Positions 5,797 through 12,732 of a DNA stretch of 12,974 bases are shown here, one piece after another. The DNA is taken from the NCBI GenBank assembly GCA_028707745.1, contig JAQWAJ010000013.1, positions 1 to 12,974 on the forward strand. The letters run 5' to 3'. The translations under genes and the position numbers were made by a program. Each line of letters opens with the position of its first letter. The first letter of the stretch is position 1. The notes beneath the pieces were generated by a model. The model ran no database searches. It was not told where the DNA came from and saw only the letters and a list, made by a program, of their open reading frames with translations. The stretch comes from Bacteroidales bacterium (GTDB taxonomy: Bacteria > Bacteroidota > Bacteroidia > Bacteroidales > UBA12481).

Positions 5797-6502
5797 TCTC
5801 CGGGATAATAAAATCAAAGCCCTCCTTATCCGCATTGGTGCCGGTGCGGAAGTTGGTATAGGTGGTGCGGCGTACAGTGGAGTCGGGCCGGTTAAGGAAA
5901 ATAATTTCAGTGACGCGCAAAGGAACCATCGATTCATAAATCTTTTGAAAATCGCTGTAGTAAACTTTAACCGTGCACTCCCCTTTGGTATTGCGGTATT
6001 CAGAGTACACCGGGAGCATATTCTCATGCACCAGATCGATCTTATCAACTTGTCCGAGCAGATGAACAGGAGCCTGCCAGGTGGTTACGGTATATTCCTG
6101 CTCCTGTTTAACGCCTGATGTTTTAAACCCTGAATCCTGCAAGCCGAGGTCGTTCAACCGGTTGGTAAAGAAATAGTACAGGTTGTTGTTGCGGGAGCTG
6201 AATGCTTCATCATTTCTGAGAATGACTGTATTATTTGCCGGGTAATAGATTTTTGTCTCCCCCAGGGTATTGGCCATATACACGTACTTTTCGGGCTCGG
6301 TATTCATCGTGATAATCCGGCCCGAAGGAAACTCATAATACAGGTTGGCCCGTGCCCGGGTTATCTTACCGTTCAGGATGGTTTCAGTGTAGGAACTGAC
6401 CGAAACTCGGCGATTGGCATATTGAGCGCAGATAGATCCGGGAATGGCAATACTTGAAAGGATGATCAGAAAGAAAATACGGGTCGGAGAAAAATAGTTC
6501 AT
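5777..6502 (-). CDS. LolA-like secreted protein (cassette A, LolA-like gene)
   Basis: This 241-residue protein has a signal peptide at 1-26 ending SICA|Q. Beta-rich segments follow: RARANLYYEFPSGRIITMNT at 49-68, then EKYVYMANTLGETKIYYP at 71-88. A block at 115-143 (LNDLGLQDSGFKTSGVKQEQ, then YTVTTWQ) matches its cassette B paralogue. The strand pattern and length fit the LolA/RseB half-barrel fold. By analogy it could bind a lipid or lipoprotein in the periplasm; the ligand is unknown. ATG at 6500-6502 overlaps the stop of the upstream gene as ATGA, which is strong evidence for this start over the ATG two codons upstream. It lies second in the operon led by the gene at 6499-6951. Confidence 0.76.
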   Translation of the reverse strand: MNYFSPTRIFFLIILSSIAIPGSICAQYANRRVSVSSYTETILNGKITRARANLYYEFPSGRIITMNTEPEKYVYMANTLGETKIYYPANNTVILRNDEAFSSRNNNLYYFFTNRLNDLGLQDSGFKTSGVKQEQEYTVTTWQAPVHLLGQVDKIDLVHENMLPVYSEYRNTKGECTVKVYYSDFQKIYESMVPLRVTEIIFLNRPDSTVRRTTYTNFRTGTNADKEGFDFIIPENAKTER

Positions 6503-6951
6503 GAACACAAGCTATTTAGGATTTCTTCAAGCTTAAGGATGTTTGTCTTTCCGAAAACAGTCAGAGACACAGGAGGATAAGCCGCTTCTTCACCTCCGAC
6601 GGTCTCATATAGAATCAGTTCTTTACGGTTTCCCGGGGAACGGGTAATCTCGTATTTAGATAGCTGTTCAACCGGTATCTCGATCTTTTTGAAATTCGAG
6701 GTCATGGGACTGATCGGGTAATAAAGAACGGTGACTTTTCCATCGCGGACCCGGAATCTGACTGACTGCAGTTTCAATGCCACAGTAGCGGCCCAGCCTA
6801 GAATCACTAACCCCCCAGAAATCAGCGTGGGTATCCAGGTGTGTATGACCAGGAAAATGGCCAGTAATCCTGTTCCCAAAAGAAGGACAAATGGGATGCT
6901 GATTAAAAACATCTTGGTTCTGGTGGCCTGTTTTTCGTTGTCTATTTCCAT
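6499..6951 (-). CDS. Two-helix membrane protein with possible PH-like domain
   Basis: This 150-residue protein starts with a charged N-terminus (MEIDNEKQATRTK), then two adjacent membrane helices at about 14-36 and 41-60. A cytoplasmic beta-rich domain follows at about 64-148 (VRFRVRDGKVTVLYYPIS, FKKIEIPVEQLSKYEI, ELILYETVGG, FGKTNILKLEEIL). This layout, two helices followed by strands and a final helix, is that of bacterial PH-like (DUF304 type) membrane proteins; the assignment is by pattern only. It has no signal peptide cleavage site and no copy in cassette B. The ATG at 6949-6951 is preferred: a TTG start at 6979-6981 would lie inside the promoter -7 box. Its stop overlaps the next start as ATGA, so it probably leads the cassette A operon. 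Confidence 0.75.
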   Translation of the reverse strand: MEIDNEKQATRTKMFLISIPFVLLLGTGLLAIFLVIHTWIPTLISGGLVILGWAATVALKLQSVRFRVRDGKVTVLYYPISPMTSNFKKIEIPVEQLSKYEITRSPGNRKELILYETVGGEEAAYPPVSLTVFGKTNILKLEEILNSLCS

Positions 6952-6978
6952 GTTGTAAACATCTGCCGGGTTAAGTTC

Positions 6979-6986
6979 CAAAGGTA
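6979..6986 (-). promoter_or_regulatory. -7 box of the cassette A operon promoter
   Basis: On the minus strand this reads TACCTTTG, an exact match to the Bacteroidota consensus TAnnTTTG. It lies 27 bases before the ATG at 6949-6951 and is placed well for the whole five-gene operon. No strict TTG -33 element was found at the usual distance. Confidence 0.6.
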
Positions 6987-7007
6987 GCGGATTAATTAAT
7001 TACCTTT
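6980..7007. repeat. Inverted repeat linking divergent promoters
   Basis: AAAGGTA (6980-6986) and TACCTTT (7001-7007) are perfect 7-base inverted arms around a 14-base spacer containing the palindrome ATTAATTAAT. The left arm is the -7 box of the cassette A operon; the right arm is a -7-like sequence facing aroB. Confidence 0.6.
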
Positions 7008-7008
7008 C
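7001..7008 (+). promoter_or_regulatory. Possible -7 box for aroB
   Basis: TACCTTTC differs by one base from TAnnTTTG and lies 16 bases before the aroB ATG. That implies a very short leader. The mirrored box on the other strand makes it more plausible, but the call is tentative. Confidence 0.35.
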
Positions 7009-7024
7009 GCCAGTTTTTCACATT

Positions 7025-8086
7025 ATGAATACCGTTTACAGCATCAATGAGGTCAGCATGACCTTCGACCTGAGGTCGGACCTTCGGGAGATTACCTCAG
7101 AATATGACGAGAAGAAGATTTTTCTGATTTTTGAAGCGAATACCTGGACACATTGCTGGCCGTTGATCAAGGATTTCAGACCCGTTCCTGAATCCAACAT
7201 CCTGATTTTGGAGCCTGGTGAGGAGAATAAGAGCATCCAACAGGTGATTGCAGCCTGGGATGGGCTGGGGAAGGCCGGTGCCGACCGCAGTTCTCTGGTG
7301 ATCAATATCGGGGGTGGAATGCTGACGGATCTGGGTGGTTTTGCCGCGAGCACATTCAAGCGCGGCGTTGCTTTCATTAATATTCCAACAACCGTTCTGG
7401 CGATGGTCGATGCCAGTACCGGGGGTAAAACCGGCGTGAATTTCAGGGGGCTGAAAAATGAGATCGGCGTGATCAGGCAACCGAAACACGTGTTTCTTTA
7501 TTTGCCTTTTCTGCGTACGCTTGATCGTCACAATCTGCTGTCGGGATATGCCGAAATGCTGAAAGCCGGTCTGATTGCCGACCAGGAATTGTGGAACAGG
7601 CTGAAAATTTTCAATCTGGATGGATATGATGAAAAGGAGTTCGGCAGACTGATCTGGAGATGTGTTGAAATCAAGAAAGAAATTGTGACGGCTGATCCTG
7701 AGGAACATGGCATCCGTAAAGCATTGAATTTTGGTCACACCATAGGTCATGCCATTGAGAGCGAGTCGCTTCGATCAGGTGATCCTCTGGCACATGGTTA
7801 TGCTGTGGCTTACGGAATGATCGCTGAGGCAGCTCTTTCATCCAATTTGCTGGGATTGACCGCCGGTGCAGTCAGCGAAATTTGCCAAACCATCACTCAT
7901 TTGTACGGGAACCCGCCGGCAATCATCAAAGATCAGGAGATCATGCTGGGATGGATGAAGTTTGACAAAAAGAACCGGGATAATCATATCATTTTTACCC
8001 TGTTGGAAGAGATCGGAAAAAACCGGGTAAACCTGGAGGCTGGTGAAGAAGAGATCAGGAAGGTGCTGGTCAACGTTTCCCTCTGA
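7025..8086 (+). CDS. aroB: 3-dehydroquinate synthase
   Basis: AroB converts DAHP to 3-dehydroquinate with a bound NAD and a metal ion, the second step of the shikimate pathway (aromatic amino acids and folate), in the cytoplasm. The 353-residue length is normal. The NAD-binding glycine motif GGGMLTDLGG is at 96-105 and the signature PTTVLAMVDASTGGKTGVN at 121-139. Probable metal ligands by family alignment are E177 (GYAEMLKAG), H238 (NFGHTIGH) and H257 (LAHGYAVAYGM). The usual HGE after the third ligand is HGY here, perhaps a lineage variant. The substrate-binding region includes KFDKKNRDN at 312-320. The gene is divergent from the cassette A operon and overlaps tadA tail to tail by 17 bases. 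The ATG at 7025 is the first and best start. Confidence 0.97.
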   Translation: MNTVYSINEVSMTFDLRSDLREITSEYDEKKIFLIFEANTWTHCWPLIKDFRPVPESNILILEPGEENKSIQQVIAAWDGLGKAGADRSSLVINIGGGMLTDLGGFAASTFKRGVAFINIPTTVLAMVDASTGGKTGVNFRGLKNEIGVIRQPKHVFLYLPFLRTLDRHNLLSGYAEMLKAGLIADQELWNRLKIFNLDGYDEKEFGRLIWRCVEIKKEIVTADPEEHGIRKALNFGHTIGHAIESESLRSGDPLAHGYAVAYGMIAEAALSSNLLGLTAGAVSEICQTITHLYGNPPAIIKDQEIMLGWMKFDKKNRDNHIIFTLLEEIGKNRVNLEAGEEEIRKVLVNVSL

Positions 8087-8501
8087 AAAAATCAGTCAGC
8101 ATTTCACCGCATTCATCTTCGAGAACACCTCCGGTGACGGTGGTTTTCGGGTGCAGGATATGGCTTCCGGTTTGCTGAAATCCTCTTTTAGGGTCAGATG
8201 CCCCGAAAACAATACGGCCGATCTGGGTCCAGTAAGTGGCGCCGGCGCACATCACACAAGGCTCTAGAGTGACATATAAGGTACACTCTTCCAGATATTT
8301 GCTGTCGAGGGTGTTGGCTGCAGCAGTAAGAGCCTGCATTTCAGCATGAGCCGTTACATCATGCAAAGTTTCGGTGAGATTGTGCGCCCGGGCAATGATC
8401 CGGTTACCGGTAACCACAACGGCCCCAACCGGAATTTCGTCCTGTTCGAGGGCTTTCCGGGCTTCGTTCAGCGCCTGCCGCATGAAATATGCATCTTCCA
8501 T
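8070..8501 (-). CDS. tadA: tRNA adenosine(34) deaminase
   Basis: This 143-residue cytidine-deaminase-fold enzyme probably deaminates A34 to inosine in the wobble position of tRNA-Arg(ACG), which lets one tRNA read several arginine codons. The zinc site is complete: H52-A-E54 (TAHAEMQAL) with the proton-shuttling glutamate E54, and P81-C82-V-M-C85. The EIPVGAVVV segment at 22-30 and the FGASDPKRG segment (about 99-107) are typical of TadA. ATG at 8499-8501 is preferred over an in-frame GTG at 8505-8507 that lies in the 7-base repeat array. It sits 23 bases downstream of aspS and may be co-transcribed with it. A cytosolic deaminase of other specificity is possible but less likely. Confidence 0.93.
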   Translation of the reverse strand: MEDAYFMRQALNEARKALEQDEIPVGAVVVTGNRIIARAHNLTETLHDVTAHAEMQALTAAANTLDSKYLEECTLYVTLEPCVMCAGATYWTQIGRIVFGASDPKRGFQQTGSHILHPKTTVTGGVLEDECGEMLTDFFRGKR

Positions 8502-8502
8502 T

Positions 8503-8544
8503 GTCACTTGTCACTCGTCACTCGTCACTCGTCACTAGTCACTA
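8503..8544. repeat. Six tandem 7-base repeats at the aspS-tadA junction
   Basis: On the plus strand the units read GTCACTT, GTCACTC three times and GTCACTA twice, so only the seventh base varies. On the coding strand this is AGTGACN. The first copies encode the last residues of AspRS (VTSDE), the third supplies its TGA stop, and the last two lie just before the tadA ATG. Confidence 0.95.
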
Positions 8545-10330
8545 TTCTTATCCCCAGCTCATCCAACTGCAGATCGTCAATCTTAGCCGGGCTATCCTGC
8601 ATCACATCGCGTCCCTGGTTGTTCTTCGGGAAGGCGATGACGTCGCGGATGGAACTGAGTCCGGCAAACAGGGAGACCAGACGGTCGAATCCAAAAGCGA
8701 TACCCCCGTGAGGAGGAGCTCCATACTTGAAGGCATTCGTTAAAAACCCGAACCGGTAATCTGCTTCTTCGGGAGTGAATCCCATGATATTGAACATCCG
8801 TGTTTGCAAAGCAGAATCATGTATCCTGATCGATCCACCTCCGACTTCCACTCCGTTAATCACCAGATCGTAAGCATTGGCGTGGACTTTCCCGGGATCG
8901 GTATCGAGGTACGGGACATCTTCCGGTTTCGGGGAGGTGAAAGCGTGGTGCATGGCGTAATAACGCCGGGTTTCATCGTCCCACTCAAACAGCGGAAAAT
9001 CGACGACCCATAGGGGAGCAAACTGGTTTTTGTCCATCAGTTCCAGTTTTCGTCCCATCTCGAGGCGCAGTTCTCCGAGCGCCTTGAGCGTTTTGTCACG
9101 CTTGCCGGCCAGAATCAGCAGAAGGTCACCGGCTTTGGCGCCGGTAACCTTAGCCCATTTTTGCAGTGCGGCTGCATCGAAAAACTTGTCGGCCGACGAT
9201 TTAATCGTCCCGTCGGCATTGTATTTTACATAGATCAGGCCTTTGGCTCCGATCTGAGGTTTTTTAACGAATTCAGTGAGTTCGTCGAGCTGTTTCCGGG
9301 AGTATTCAGCACATCCGGTAGCTACGATACCCCCGATGTATTCCGATTCTGCAAACAGGGGAAAGGCTTGGCCTGGAAGAGTTTGCAGAAGTGTGCCGGC
9401 GTCACCGCTTTCGCCGTGATGACAATCGGCTCCTTTTAAACAGTTGATCTTCATGCCGAAGCGGAGATCCGGTTTGTCGGATCCGTATTCAGCCATGGCC
9501 TGTTCCCAGTGCATGCGCTGGAAATCCCCTGAAAATTCGACGTTGAGTGTTTCTTTGAACAGGTGCTTGGTGAGACCTTCAAAAATATCGAGGATATCAT
9601 CCTGTTCCACAAACGACATTTCACAGTCGATCTGAGTGAATTCCGGCTGCCTGTCGGCCCGGAGATCCTCATCGCGGAAGCATTTGACAATCTGCATATA
9701 CCGGTCGTAACCCGAAACCATCAGCAGCTGTTTGAACATCTGCGGCGATTGCGGGAGTGCATAGAACTGCCCCTGGTTCATCCGGCTGGGTACCACAAAA
9801 TCACGCGCACCTTCGGGGGTTGATTTGATCATCACCGGGGTTTCGACTTCGATGAATCCCTGGAGATCGAGGTAGTGGCGTATCGACTGAGCCATGCGGT
9901 GTCGCAGCATGAGGTTGCGCTGCAACGGAGGACGCCTCATATCGAGGTACCGGTATTTCATCCGGAGTTCGTCGCCTCCATCGGAATTCTCTTCGATCGT
10001 GAAGGGGGGAGTCACGGCAGGATTTAATATATCGAGCTGATCAACCGTAATTTCGATATCACCGGTTGGAATATTCGGATTTTTATTGCTACGCTCAGCG
10101 ACTGCTCCGGTAACGCGGATCACATATTCCCGGCCCAGTTCACGGGCTTTTTGACATTGTTCGGCATTGGTCTCCATGTTGAAAACCAACTGGGTGATTC
10201 CATAGCGGTCACGCAGGTCAACAAAAGTCATTCCGCCGAATTCACGGGTTTTCTGCACCCATCCGGCCAGGGTAATTACTTTTCCGGTATCGGTGATCCT
10301 GAGCTCACCGCAGGTATGTGTTCTGTACAT
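8525..10330 (-). CDS. aspS: Aspartyl-tRNA synthetase
   Basis: This is a full-length (601 residues) bacterial-type class II synthetase that charges tRNA-Asp with aspartate. An N-terminal anticodon-binding OB fold occupies about 1-105 ([20 protein letters not shown] at 23-42). The catalytic core starts at about 125 (RYLDMRR). Visible motifs are QSPQMFKQ at 194-201, motif 2 [18 protein letters not shown] at 218-235, [12 protein letters not shown] at 493-504 and motif 3 GGIAFGFDR at 542-550. The bacterial GAD insertion domain lies at about 290-420. Position 31 is F, where enzymes that also charge tRNA-Asn often have H; this hints at a tRNA-Asp-specific enzyme but is weak evidence. The start ATG at 10328-10330 is 23 bases after a good -7 box. 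The last codons and the stop lie inside the 7-base repeat array shared with the tadA leader. Confidence 0.98.
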   Translation of the reverse strand: MYRTHTCGELRITDTGKVITLAGWVQKTREFGGMTFVDLRDRYGITQLVFNMETNAEQCQKARELGREYVIRVTGAVAERSNKNPNIPTGDIEITVDQLDILNPAVTPPFTIEENSDGGDELRMKYRYLDMRRPPLQRNLMLRHRMAQSIRHYLDLQGFIEVETPVMIKSTPEGARDFVVPSRMNQGQFYALPQSPQMFKQLLMVSGYDRYMQIVKCFRDEDLRADRQPEFTQIDCEMSFVEQDDILDIFEGLTKHLFKETLNVEFSGDFQRMHWEQAMAEYGSDKPDLRFGMKINCLKGADCHHGESGDAGTLLQTLPGQAFPLFAESEYIGGIVATGCAEYSRKQLDELTEFVKKPQIGAKGLIYVKYNADGTIKSSADKFFDAAALQKWAKVTGAKAGDLLLILAGKRDKTLKALGELRLEMGRKLELMDKNQFAPLWVVDFPLFEWDDETRRYYAMHHAFTSPKPEDVPYLDTDPGKVHANAYDLVINGVEVGGGSIRIHDSALQTRMFNIMGFTPEEADYRFGFLTNAFKYGAPPHGGIAFGFDRLVSLFAGLSSIRDVIAFPKNNQGRDVMQDSPAKIDDLQLDELGIRIVTSDE

Positions 10331-10352
10331 AATGAATTACATTTCAACCCGG

Positions 10353-10360
10353 CAAATGTA
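10353..10360 (-). promoter_or_regulatory. -7 box of the aspS promoter
   Basis: On the minus strand this reads TACATTTG, an exact TAnnTTTG match 22 bases before the aspS ATG. The 69-base gap between mlaD and aspS has no convincing terminator, so aspS may also receive read-through from the mla operon. Confidence 0.55.
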
Positions 10361-10399
10361 ACAAAAATGAGTATCGTACAGGAGCGCCTGCCCATGCTT

Positions 10400-11113
10400 C
10401 TATTTCTTATTATTCAAAGAATCCTTTTTGGCTTTTTCTGCCGCCCTGGCTTTCTTGTTGAAAAAGCCCCTAAGCAGGATGTTGCCTTTGGCAGCTTCCA
10501 TATTTTCATTGAGCCCCTTAGAACTTTTCCGCAGATTTAACATGGTTTTGTCGAGGTCCTGGGCAATGCTCGAATCAGCGATCAGTTTGCCTAAAGTTCC
10601 TTGCCCCGTGTTTATTTTTACCATGATTTCAGCAAGCTGCCGGGTGATGATTTCAGCATTGCCTGCCGTTACTTTCAAACTGGCTATGATGGCATCTGTT
10701 TCGACTGGTTCAGCGGAGACCAGTTGCTGCCCGTTTATTGCCCATGGTGCGTCACTGCTTCCTTGTGAAATCACCAGCAAACGGTCCCCGATGAGCCCTT
10801 CGGAACCTATTGCCACCTCACTGTCTGATTTAATGAACTGCCTGACCTCTTTCCGGACCGACATTTCCACCTTTACCGTTGAATCATTGATGATTTTGAT
10901 GTGGTCGACGGTGCCGACATTAATTCCGGAAAAGCGGACATTATTCCCGACCTGTAAACCGCTGACATTATAGAATTCTGAGGTGAGCTTGTAAACGGGA
11001 TTAAACAGGTTTTTCTGCTTGCCGATAATGAATATAGTCACGATAAAAAGGGTCAATCCTCCTGCAACGAAGAGCCCCAGTTTTATTTTGAATTTTTTAG
11101 TATGCGTATCCAT
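10400..11113 (-). CDS. mlaD: MCE-domain lipid-binding protein, MlaD type
   Basis: This 237-residue protein is anchored in the inner membrane by one N-terminal helix (about 12-30) and has a periplasmic MCE domain at about 40-117. The MCE hallmarks are visible: FYNVSGLQVGNNVRFSGINVG at 47-67 and GSEGLIGDRLLVI at about 103-115. In the Mla family, MCE domains form a hexameric ring that passes phospholipids between the membrane and a periplasmic carrier. A helical C-terminal part at about 140-210 and a very basic tail (KKARAAEKAKKDS) follow. The protein is longer than E. coli MlaD (183 residues), as is common for MCE proteins in this phylum. It is the last gene of the operon, 11 bases after mlaF. 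Confidence 0.9.
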   Translation of the reverse strand: MDTHTKKFKIKLGLFVAGGLTLFIVTIFIIGKQKNLFNPVYKLTSEFYNVSGLQVGNNVRFSGINVGTVDHIKIINDSTVKVEMSVRKEVRQFIKSDSEVAIGSEGLIGDRLLVISQGSSDAPWAINGQQLVSAEPVETDAIIASLKVTAGNAEIITRQLAEIMVKINTGQGTLGKLIADSSIAQDLDKTMLNLRKSSKGLNENMEAAKGNILLRGFFNKKARAAEKAKKDSLNNKK

Positions 11114-11124
11114 GATTTGAATTG

Positions 11125-11862
11125 TTATAGAAAGAAAGATTTAACTAACTGATTGGTTGATTTTTCAAATTCCTCGAATTTTCCTTCTTTAAAAACTTCA
11201 CCGTCTTCGAGCATGATAATCCGGTCGCCTGTTTTGCGCGCACAATTAATATCGTGAGTGATGATGATTGAAGAAGTTTTATATTTTCTCTGTATTTCAT
11301 TGATCAGAGTACTGATCTCATCCGAAGTGGCCGGATCGAGTCCGGTGGTAGGTTCATCATAAAGCATGATCAGCGGATCGATGATGATGGTGCGTGCCAG
11401 GCTGATCCTTTTACGCATGCCCCCGGAAAGCTGTGAGGGCATCTTGTCCAATGCATCGGCTAACCCTACATTTTCCAATACCTCAACGGTCTTTTCCCTG
11501 ACCTCTTTTTCAGTAAGATTCCGTTTGATCCTCCTCAACGGAAATTCAAGATTCTCTTTTACCGTCATGGAATCATACAATGCCCCTCCCTGAAACAGAA
11601 AACCGATTTTTTCCCGCAACAGGCCTAATTCTCCCCTGCTGATTTCTGCAATATTTTTGTCGAAAACGTTAATGGTTCCGCCATCGGGCTTTAATAATCC
11701 TGCAATACATTTAATCAAAACCGATTTGCCACTGCCGGATTTGCCCAGAACAACCAGATTTTCCTTGTCAAACAACTGTAATGAAACGCTTTTCAGTACC
11801 TCCTGTTGCCCAAATATCTTTTTCAGATTATGTATCCCGATAACCGCCGTGTTTTTCATCAT
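11125..11862 (-). CDS. mlaF: Phospholipid ABC transporter ATPase, MlaF type
   Basis: This 245-residue ABC ATPase powers the MlaFED transporter from the cytoplasmic side. All nucleotide-binding motifs are intact: Walker A GKSGSGKS at 40-47, the Q-loop glutamine Q91 (FQGGALYDSMTV, typical of MlaF), the signature LSGGM at 145-149, Walker B LIMLYDE at 164-170 and the H-loop histidine H203. FQGGALYD and LSGGMRKR are family marks that separate MlaF from other importers and exporters. Its start overlaps the mlaE stop as ATGA (11859-11862); a second ATG follows at once. mlaD follows after 11 bases. No MlaB-like STAS gene is nearby. Confidence 0.96.
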   Translation of the reverse strand: MMKNTAVIGIHNLKKIFGQQEVLKSVSLQLFDKENLVVLGKSGSGKSVLIKCIAGLLKPDGGTINVFDKNIAEISRGELGLLREKIGFLFQGGALYDSMTVKENLEFPLRRIKRNLTEKEVREKTVEVLENVGLADALDKMPSQLSGGMRKRISLARTIIIDPLIMLYDEPTTGLDPATSDEISTLINEIQRKYKTSSIIITHDINCARKTGDRIIMLEDGEVFKEGKFEEFEKSTNQLVKSFFL

Positions 11863-12647
11863 ACCAGCATATCAGTGATTTGTACGGCAATCATATCCAG
11901 AACAATAACCAGGAGTGAGGCAGTAACTACTGCCGAATTTGCAGCAATACCGACACTTTCAGTTCCGCGTCCGGCATAATAGCCTTTGTAACATCCGACG
12001 ATACCGATAATGGCTCCGAAAAAGATTGATTTAATGACGGCTGGCAGAAAATCCAGATAATCCACTGATGCAAAAGCCTGCGCGAAAAACAGGCTGAACG
12101 ATACATCTCCTTTGATATTAGCGCCGGCCCAGCTTCCCAGAATGCCAAGTCCGTCGGCATATAAAACCAATAGCGGGATCATCAGGGTCGCGGCCCATAC
12201 TCTGGTCACCACCAAAAATCTTATGGGGTTGGTTGAGGATACTTCCATGGCATCAATTTGTTCGGTTACCCTCATGGAACCCAGTTCGGCTCCCATACCC
12301 GATCCGATTTTTCCTGCGCAGATCAATGCGGTAATAACCGGTCCCATTTCCCTGATCAGCGAGGTTGACACCATTCCCGGAAGCAGCGAGACTGCCCCGA
12401 AATCTACCAGTGCGGGTCGTGATTGAATGGTAAGGACCAAACCGATAATGGTCCCGATAATTGAAATCAGAGGCAGCGTTTTATATCCGATCTGATAACA
12501 CTGATGGAAGAACTCCTTAAACTCAAAGTGACCCGAAAAGGATTCTTTGATGATCCGCAGGATAAACAGAAAAACATCTGCAACATCTGTTAAAAAGTTG
12601 CCCGCTACCTGAGCTTGGGCTATAACTTCAGTATGGAGCTTTTTCAT
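11859..12647 (-). CDS. mlaE: Phospholipid ABC transporter permease, MlaE type
   Basis: This 262-residue inner-membrane permease has about five or six hydrophobic segments between residues 55 and 260. It carries the MlaE family core: REMGPVITALICAGKIGSGM at 99-118, then ELGSMRVTEQIDAM at 121-134, which is the coupling region contacted by the ATPase. It forms the membrane channel of the Mla lipid transporter with MlaF and MlaD. It is first in the mlaE-mlaF-mlaD operon and overlaps mlaF by 4 bases. ATG at 12645-12647 starts a normal N-terminal amphipathic helix. The miaB gene ends 85 bases upstream. Confidence 0.95.
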   Translation of the reverse strand: MKKLHTEVIAQAQVAGNFLTDVADVFLFILRIIKESFSGHFEFKEFFHQCYQIGYKTLPLISIIGTIIGLVLTIQSRPALVDFGAVSLLPGMVSTSLIREMGPVITALICAGKIGSGMGAELGSMRVTEQIDAMEVSSTNPIRFLVVTRVWAATLMIPLLVLYADGLGILGSWAGANIKGDVSFSLFFAQAFASVDYLDFLPAVIKSIFFGAIIGIVGCYKGYYAGRGTESVGIAANSAVVTASLLVIVLDMIAVQITDMLV

Positions 12648-12686
12648 GGTAACAGTTCGGGTGCATTTTGATGATATTCAGATCAC

Positions 12687-12719
12687 TAAAAATAGGCCCG
12701 ACTGATACCGCAAATGTTA
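12687..12719 (-). promoter_or_regulatory. Possible promoter region of the mla operon
   Basis: The gap between miaB and mlaE contains, on the minus strand, TAACATTTG (12711-12719, one base longer than the TAnnTTTG consensus) and TATTTTTA (12687-12694, one mismatch). Neither is exact, and read-through from miaB is equally possible. Confidence 0.25.
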
Positions 12720-12732
12720 CATAATCCTGATA

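Noticed and set aside
5797..6048. An 84-codon upstream extension of the cassette A YidD-like reading frame
   Set aside because: It lies entirely over the LolA-like gene in another frame, has an unlikely Cys/Arg-rich composition, and would bury the clear signal peptide that starts at 5796.
7097..7750. Long open frame antisense to aroB
   Set aside because: It lies wholly within aroB, has no promoter or homology that I can recognise, and has shadow-like composition.
8503..8544. The heptamer array as a CRISPR remnant
   Set aside because: Units are 7 bases with no spacers, and no cas genes are present.
10379..10390. CAGGAGCGCCTG as an mlaD terminator
   Set aside because: Only four base pairs in the stem, and the T-run that follows on the minus strand is too far away and ends in the aspS promoter.
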